Origin: Myxococcales bacterium | GTDB taxonomy: Bacteria; Myxococcota_A; Polyangia; Polyangiales; Polyangiaceae | Direction of reading: 5' to 3' | DNA length: 35,166 nucleotides | Assembly (NCBI GenBank): GCA_016212965.1 | Contig: JACRDA010000082.1 | Location: forward strand, 1-35,166 | In this document: piece after piece, positions 30,595 to 35,166 of the stretch | How positions within the stretch are numbered: the stretch's first letter is position 1 | Layout of the letters: each line of letters begins with the position of its first letter | Position numbers and translations under genes: made by a program | The notes under the pieces: generated by a model | What the model was told of the DNA's origin: nothing | The model's database searches: none | Seen by the model: only the letters and a program-made list of their open reading frames with translations

Positions 30595-32364
30595 ATGTTC
30601 AGGCGCTTCGACTCGAAGATCATCGTCTCGTTCTGCCTGCTCATGCTGGCGGGCGGGGTGGTGACCACCACGGTCCTCAGCCGGAACCTCTCGCGCGAGC
30701 TCGTCGGCGCGGTGGAACGGAGCGGCACCGCGCTGTCGCGGGCGCTCGCCGCGGGCCTCGCCGAGCCGCTGTCGCACCACGACCACGTCGCCGTGCGCCG
30801 CGACCTAGTCCAGGCGCAGAGCGGCAATCCGGACATCGCCTACGTCTTCGTCGCCTCCGACGAGGGGCAGGTGAGCGACCACTCCTTTGCCGTCGACGGC
30901 TTCCCCGCGGACCTCTTGCAGCTGGCGGAGCGCACGACGCCGACGACGCTGCGGGTCGAGGACGGCCTCGTGCGCGACCTGCCGCAGCCCATCGCGGAGG
31001 GTGCGCTCGGCACCGTGCACGTGGGCGTGTCGCTGCGCTGGGCCAGCGCGACGACCTCGGCCTCGGTCACGAACGTGCTCCTCGTCACGGGCCTGGCGAT
31101 GCTGGTCGGCATCGCGGGGATCCTCCTGCTGGCGCGGCTGATCACGCGGCCGATGCTGGGCCTGGTGGGGGCCGCCAAGCGCCTCGGCCGCGGCGACTAC
31201 GGGACGCCTGCCCGGGTCGCTGGCCGGGACGAGGTCGCGAGCCTGGCCAACACCTTCAACACGCTCGCCTCGCAGATCCGGGCGCGCATGGCCGAGAGCG
31301 AGGAGCTGCGCTCCTACGTGGAGCGTATCCTCGACCACATGGACGCCGAGGTCTGCGTCATCTCGGAGGACGGCGTCATCGACTACGCCAACCGCATGGC
31401 CACCGAGCGGCGCGGGGTCTCGGCCGGTGAGAAGTGCGCCACCGCGCTCGGGAGCGAGCGCCCCTGCGCGACCTGCTCCGTCACCGAGGTGCTCGAGACC
31501 GGCCGCGTCCTGAACCGCTCGCACGTGTCGCCCTCGGGGCGGCACTACGAGCTCACGTACTTCCCCATGACCGGGCGCGACGGCCGCCGTGCGGTGGTCG
31601 AGAGCGCGCTCGACGTGACCGAGCAGCGCAAGCTCGCAGAGCGGGTCCACCGCGCCGAGCGGCTCGCGGTCGCGGGCTCGGTGGCCGCGGGCGTCGTGCA
31701 CACCATCAACAACCCGCTCGACGGCGTCACGCGCGCGCTCGGCCTCGCCGAGAGCCGGCTCACGGACAACCCGGAGAAGGCGCGCAAGATGCTGGCGCTC
31801 GCGCGCGAGGGGACCGAGCGCATCGCCGCCGTGACGCACCGGCTGCTCGTGCTGGCGCGCGCCGAGGAGCCGAGCGAGCACACGCCGGTCACGCTCGACG
31901 CCATCGTCGCGCAGGCGGTCGAGGTGGTGCAGATGAAGGCGCAGGCGACGGGCGCGCGCATCGAGCTCGCGCTCGCACCCGACGTGCCCGCGGTGAGCGT
32001 CGACCCGCACGGCATCACCGAGGTGCTCGTGAACCTGCTGATGAACGCCATCGACGCCTGCGGACAAGGCGGGACGATCACCGTGGCGACGCGCGTGGTG
32101 GACGCCGCGACCGTGGAGATCACGACGCGCGACGACGGTCCGGGCATCGCGCCGGAGCACCTCGAGCGGGTCTTCGAGCCCTTCTTCACGACCAAGGAAG
32201 TGGGGCGCGGCACCGGCCTCGGGCTGTCGGTCGCGCGGCGCATCGTCGAGGCGCACGGGGGCGAGCTCGAGGTGACGTCGACGCCCGGCAGCGGCGCGAC
32301 CTTCCGCGTGCGACTGCCGATCGCGGCGCCGCCGCCCGCGGGCGCCGGGAGGGCCGGCGCGTGA
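30595..32364 (+). CDS. Membrane sensor histidine kinase (sensor-HAMP-PAS-HisKA-HATPase)
   Basis: This is a 589-residue protein. TM1 is ~8-28, the extracytoplasmic sensor ~29-156, TM2 ~158-182, HAMP ~183-240, and PAS ~245-345 with a Cys cluster (EKCATALGSERPCATC). The phosphoacceptor helix follows, with H369 in VVHTINNPLDGV, and then the HATPase domain with N box NLLMNAIDAC, G1 DDGPGIAP, F box FEPFFTTKEVGRG and G2 GTGLGLSV. H369 is followed by Thr, where HisKA kinases normally have Glu or Asp. The first ~185 residues are homologous to the receptor Ser/Thr kinase at 26207. Its stop overlaps the response regulator start (GTGA), so the pair is cognate. Confidence 0.94.
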   Translation: MFRRFDSKIIVSFCLLMLAGGVVTTTVLSRNLSRELVGAVERSGTALSRALAAGLAEPLSHHDHVAVRRDLVQAQSGNPDIAYVFVASDEGQVSDHSFAVDGFPADLLQLAERTTPTTLRVEDGLVRDLPQPIAEGALGTVHVGVSLRWASATTSASVTNVLLVTGLAMLVGIAGILLLARLITRPMLGLVGAAKRLGRGDYGTPARVAGRDEVASLANTFNTLASQIRARMAESEELRSYVERILDHMDAEVCVISEDGVIDYANRMATERRGVSAGEKCATALGSERPCATCSVTEVLETGRVLNRSHVSPSGRHYELTYFPMTGRDGRRAVVESALDVTEQRKLAERVHRAERLAVAGSVAAGVVHTINNPLDGVTRALGLAESRLTDNPEKARKMLALAREGTERIAAVTHRLLVLARAEEPSEHTPVTLDAIVAQAVEVVQMKAQATGARIELALAPDVPAVSVDPHGITEVLVNLLMNAIDACGQGGTITVATRVVDAATVEITTRDDGPGIAPEHLERVFEPFFTTKEVGRGTGLGLSVARRIVEAHGGELEVTSTPGSGATFRVRLPIAAPPPAGAGRAGA

Positions 32365-33794
32365 CGACCCGCATCCTCATCGTCGACGACGAGAAGCTCA
32401 CCCGGCAGACGCTCGAGCTGCAGCTCACCGACGAGGGCTTCCTGGTCGACACCGCCGAGAACGCCTTCGGCGCGCTCGAGCTCCTCGGGCGGAACGAGGT
32501 GGACCTCGTGTTGAGCGACCTGCGCATGCCCTCGATGGACGGGCTCGAGTTCCTCCGGCGCATCCGCGAGGGCTGGCCCGAGACGGCGGTCGTGCTCATG
32601 ACCGCCTACGGCACCGTCGCCACGGCGGTCACGGCGATGCAGCACGGCGCGGCCGACTACCTCACGAAGCCGCTCCACACCGAGGAGCTGCTCATCCGCA
32701 TCCGGCGCGTGCTCGAGCGCCGCGCCGATGTCGCCGAGATCCGCAAGCTGCGCCAGGACGCGGCGCGGCAGCGCCAGTTCGGCGGGCTCGTGTTCCGCTC
32801 GAGCGCCATGGCGGCGGTGGTCGACCGCGTCCTCGCCACCGTGGACACGGACGCGAGCGTGCTCATCGAGGGCGAGACCGGCACCGGCAAGGGCGTGCTC
32901 GCCAAGGCCCTTCACGACGCGAGCTCGCGGGCGAGCGCACCCTTCGTCATCGTCGGCTGCGCCGGGCTCAACCCCAACCTCGTCGAGAGCGAGCTGTTCG
33001 GCCACGAGGCCGGCGCGTTCACCGGGGCGGCGCGCCAGCGCAAGGGCCGGCTCGAGGCCGCCAACGGGGGCACCGTGCTCATCGACGACGTCGACGACCT
33101 GCCGCTCGAGGTCCAGGTGAGCCTGCTGCGCTTCCTGCAGGACCGCTCCTTCGAGCGCGTCGGCAGCAACACGACGCGCCGGAGCGACGTGCGCGTCGTG
33201 TGCGCGACGAAGAAGGCGCTGCCCGAGCTCGTGCGCGCGGGCCGCTTCCGCGAGGACCTCTACTACCGGGTGAACACGGTGGTGGTGGCCCTGCCACCGC
33301 TGCGCGCGCGGCGCGGCGACATCGCGCCGCTCGCCGAGCACTTCGCGAGCGGCTTCTGGGCCGCGCGCGGCTACCCCCCGCCGCCCGTGCTCCTGCCCGA
33401 GACCCTCGCCACGCTGCTCGCGCACGACTGGCCCGGCAACGTGCGCGAGCTCGTCCACGCCGTGGAGCACGCCGTGATCTTCGCCCGCGGCGCGCCGATC
33501 GAGCCGCGCCACCTGCCGCCGACGCTGGCGCCGAAGGCGACCACACCACTCGTCGAGCTCGGCCTCGGCGAGGCCGCGGTGTCCTTCAACGAGATCATGA
33601 CGCGCTGCGAGCAGCAGCTCTTCGAGTGGGCGCTCACGCGCGCGGGCGGCAATCAGGTCCAGGCGGCCGAGCTGCTCGGCCTGCCGCGCACGACCTTCCG
33701 CAGTCGCCTCGCGGCGCTCGGAGGACGCGTCGCGGGCGGACGCGACGACGAGCCGCCGCCGTCGTCGAAGCGCCGGGGCCCGACCGGCTCCTAG
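32361..33794 (+). CDS. NtrC-family sigma54-dependent response regulator
   Basis: This is a 477-residue protein starting at GTG 32361. The receiver domain has acidic pair D9-D10, phosphoacceptor D53 (LSDLRMP), T81 and K103. The AAA+ domain has Walker A G171-ETGTGK-G178, GAFTGA 218-223 (contact with sigma54), and arginine-finger region FREDLYYRVN. The C-terminal Fis-type helix-turn-helix is ALTRAGGNQVQAAELLGLPRTTFRSRLAA. Walker B reads VLIDDVDDL: D242-D243 instead of D-E. The protein should activate RpoN promoters in response to the upstream kinase. Its stop lies inside a hairpin shared with the next, convergent gene. Confidence 0.95.
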   Translation: MTTRILIVDDEKLTRQTLELQLTDEGFLVDTAENAFGALELLGRNEVDLVLSDLRMPSMDGLEFLRRIREGWPETAVVLMTAYGTVATAVTAMQHGAADYLTKPLHTEELLIRIRRVLERRADVAEIRKLRQDAARQRQFGGLVFRSSAMAAVVDRVLATVDTDASVLIEGETGTGKGVLAKALHDASSRASAPFVIVGCAGLNPNLVESELFGHEAGAFTGAARQRKGRLEAANGGTVLIDDVDDLPLEVQVSLLRFLQDRSFERVGSNTTRRSDVRVVCATKKALPELVRAGRFREDLYYRVNTVVVALPPLRARRGDIAPLAEHFASGFWAARGYPPPPVLLPETLATLLAHDWPGNVRELVHAVEHAVIFARGAPIEPRHLPPTLAPKATTPLVELGLGEAAVSFNEIMTRCEQQLFEWALTRAGGNQVQAAELLGLPRTTFRSRLAALGGRVAGGRDDEPPPSSKRRGPTGS

Positions 33795-33830
33795 TACCTC
33801 GGCACAGTGGTTTCTGTGCCGAGCGACTAG
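33791..33830. terminator. Bidirectional terminator-like hairpin
   Basis: CTCGGCACAG (33798-33807) pairs perfectly with CTGTGCCGAG (33814-33823) around TGGTTT. After a 2-base internal loop the stem continues CTAGT (33791-33795) with ACTAG (33826-33830). It ends the response-regulator gene (33794) and the convergent gene (33831). Confidence 0.65.
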
Positions 33831-34940
33831 CTAGGAGCGCGACGTGCGGCGCCGCTCGAGCAGGGCAGCAGGCGCGCCCTTGCCCGCCTTGCTCTTGGGC
33901 TTGCCCTTGACGGGCTTGCCCTTCGGCTTGGCGGCCGCGGGCTCGCCCCAGCGCGGCTTGACGTGCGCGGCGAGCACGTCGCGGAAGAGCCCGATGTGGG
34001 CGCAGTGATCCATTTTCGCGTTGCCGGCGAAGCCGCGCACGTGGAAGCCGCCGCGGTCGAAGTGGTCGAGGAGCTCGAGGCCCATCGGGTCGCTCGCGCG
34101 CGCGCGGCCCGCACGCGGGCGGCCGCCGAGCATCGCGACGAGGTAGTTCGAGGTCTCGGTGGTCGACGCGTACCCGGGCGGGATGATCGACGAGTGGCTC
34201 ACGAACATGAGCTTGTCGCCCGCTGCGGCGCGCCGAGCGAACGACAGGAAGGGCGCGAGCTCCCCCGGGTCGACCTCGTCGCCGACGTAGCCCGAGTGCA
34301 GGCCGTCGAGGAGCACCACCGTGTCGACGGCGCGCGCCACCTCGGACCGCGCGAGCAGCTCGCCGACGGCGCCGTAGCCGGCGCTCCACGCGCTGAGGCC
34401 GAGGTGGCGCACGTGGGCACCGGCGTCGCCGCTCGCCTCCGCCACCGCGCGCTCCACGCTCGCGACGAGCTCGCGGAAGCGCTCGGGCGACTGGAACGGC
34501 GGCCGGTAGGCGGTCGAGCCGATCCCGAGATCGATGCCGACCAGGATCGCCCGGTCCATCACCTGCACCCACTCCTTGCGCACGGCCTCGTGGCCGTGGA
34601 AGTGGATGACGAGATCGAAACCGTGGTCGGCGCCGACCGCGCGGCCCGCGTCGCGCGGCACGATCATCTGGCCCATCGAGGGAGCGCGGCTCCACGGCCC
34701 GTAGGAGCCCGGCCCAGGGTCGCGCGTGTTGCAGGGGTTCACGCCACCCCGCAGCGCGGGCTCCTTCTGCACCTGGGTCTCGGGCCCGGGCTTCTCCCGC
34801 GCCCACTTGGGCAGCTCGGCCCGGGCCGGCGCAGCGACGAGGGCGGGCGCCAGCGCGAGCGCGAGAAGCGTGGCGAGCCGAGCGCCGAGGCGCAGGCGGC
34901 GCGGGGCGGGCGAGACGGCGCGGGACATGGCCCGAGCCAT
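33831..34940 (-). CDS. Exported alpha/beta-hydrolase-like protein
   Basis: This is a 369-residue protein with a long signal peptide (LATLLALALAPALVAAPARA). The mature domain has the strand/oxyanion segment DLVIHFHGHEAVRK, a nucleophile-elbow-like LSAWSAGYGAV (Ser in the GxSxG position, Trp replacing the first small residue), the strand VVLLDGLHSGY with an Asp, and DHCAHIGLFRDVL with a candidate catalytic His. This order fits an alpha/beta hydrolase, perhaps an esterase/feruloyl-type or carbohydrate esterase. The last ~40 residues are Lys/Pro/Ala-rich and end in a polybasic tail, possibly for cell-wall or DNA contact. Substrate unknown. ATG 34940 or 34928 both possible. Confidence 0.72.
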   Translation of the reverse strand: MARAMSRAVSPAPRRLRLGARLATLLALALAPALVAAPARAELPKWAREKPGPETQVQKEPALRGGVNPCNTRDPGPGSYGPWSRAPSMGQMIVPRDAGRAVGADHGFDLVIHFHGHEAVRKEWVQVMDRAILVGIDLGIGSTAYRPPFQSPERFRELVASVERAVAEASGDAGAHVRHLGLSAWSAGYGAVGELLARSEVARAVDTVVLLDGLHSGYVGDEVDPGELAPFLSFARRAAAGDKLMFVSHSSIIPPGYASTTETSNYLVAMLGGRPRAGRARASDPMGLELLDHFDRGGFHVRGFAGNAKMDHCAHIGLFRDVLAAHVKPRWGEPAAAKPKGKPVKGKPKSKAGKGAPAALLERRRTSRS

Positions 34941-35056
34941 GCTTCACTTCGGGGCTCGGTGACAAGTTTCCGGTCCGGGCCGAGCAGCTTTGCGTCGGGT
35001 GCGAGAGGCGACTTGCGCGAGGGGCGCAGGCGTGGCTCGATGCACCGACGCTCGCG

Positions 35057-35166
35057 ATGTCACCCCCCCACGCGCCCCGCCCCGCCACGCCCGAGCTGCG
35101 CCGCGCGCGCGCGCGCACGCTCGCGCTCGCGCTGGTCGCTGCGCTCGCGCTCGGCGGCTGCCGCGA
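35057..35166 (+). CDS. Partial lipoprotein, N-terminus only
   Basis: ATG 35057 opens a frame that stays open to the right edge. The 36 visible residues form a basic n-region, then TLALALVAALALGGC with a canonical lipobox (LGGC, Cys35). It is therefore the start of a lipoprotein, divergent from the hydrolase at 34940, with 116 bp between the starts. Nothing can be said of the mature part. Confidence 0.6.
   Translation, partial: MSPPHAPRPATPELRRARARTLALALVAALALGGCR

Noticed and set aside
31545..33512. 655-codon minus-strand frame
   Set aside because: Antisense to the histidine kinase and response regulator, which have complete motif sets.

Overview
The window is about 35 kb of very GC-rich DNA with strong G/C third-position bias. 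It carries many lipoproteins of unknown function, a receptor-type Ser/Thr kinase, FHA-domain signalling, a sigma54 enhancer-binding regulator and multiheme respiratory genes. That combination suggests a large-genome member of the Myxococcota (Polyangia-like, formerly Deltaproteobacteria). This assignment is inferred from gene content and composition only; there is no rRNA or tRNA gene in the window. No insertion sequence, prophage or CRISPR array was seen, so it reads as chromosomal backbone with lineage-specific genes.

Layout. 1-1131: two minus-strand genes cut by the edge and by an apparent frame disruption. 1310-3743: two subunits of a proton-translocating transhydrogenase followed by phosphatidylserine synthase. 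3805-6918: a TVP38/DedA-type membrane protein and two lipoproteins. 7299-10590: a respiratory module made of a 57-residue membrane protein, an NrfD-type quinol-interacting membrane subunit, a tetraheme cytochrome and a Tat-exported iron-sulfur lipoprotein, with a sigma54-like promoter candidate upstream of the NrfD gene. 10639-15416: a lipoprotein, a small basic protein, an O-methyltransferase, coaX with an overlapping orphan FecCD permease, and a TPR protein. 15423-18477 (minus): ruvA, a zinc-ribbon/double-FHA protein, a Nudix protein with an altered catalytic box, and a Cys-rich lipoprotein. 18635-24853: a coiled-coil lipoprotein with a LysM protein, a vWA-like lipoprotein, yacG, a repeat-bearing outer-membrane protein and a PrsW-like membrane protein. 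24861-24967 is a long repeat-derived hairpin. 25013-33794 is the signalling region. 33831-34940 is a secreted alpha/beta-hydrolase-like protein, and another lipoprotein runs off the right edge.

The most unusual part is 26207-33794. Two divergent modules each start with a PhnD-like solute-binding lipoprotein and continue with a membrane receptor. The two binding proteins are clearly paralogous. The first ~185 residues of the two receptors (TM1, extracytoplasmic sensor, TM2) align without gaps at roughly 60% identity by eye. One receptor ends in a Hanks-type Ser/Thr kinase. The other ends in HAMP-PAS-histidine kinase and is followed by an overlapping NtrC-type sigma54 response regulator. The locus therefore looks like one binding-protein/receptor input duplicated and joined to two different phosphorylation chemistries. 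A small two-TM protein and dnaJ flank the Ser/Thr-kinase branch on the same strand.

Several genes carry altered key residues that were checked codon by codon: Nudix box EE to YR, H-box H-T instead of H-E/D, Walker B D-D instead of D-E, a missing cluster Cys in the iron-sulfur protein, and a CX3CH heme motif in its partner cytochrome. The FHA protein also has an ETTS sequence like the phosphorylation motif of GarA/OdhI.
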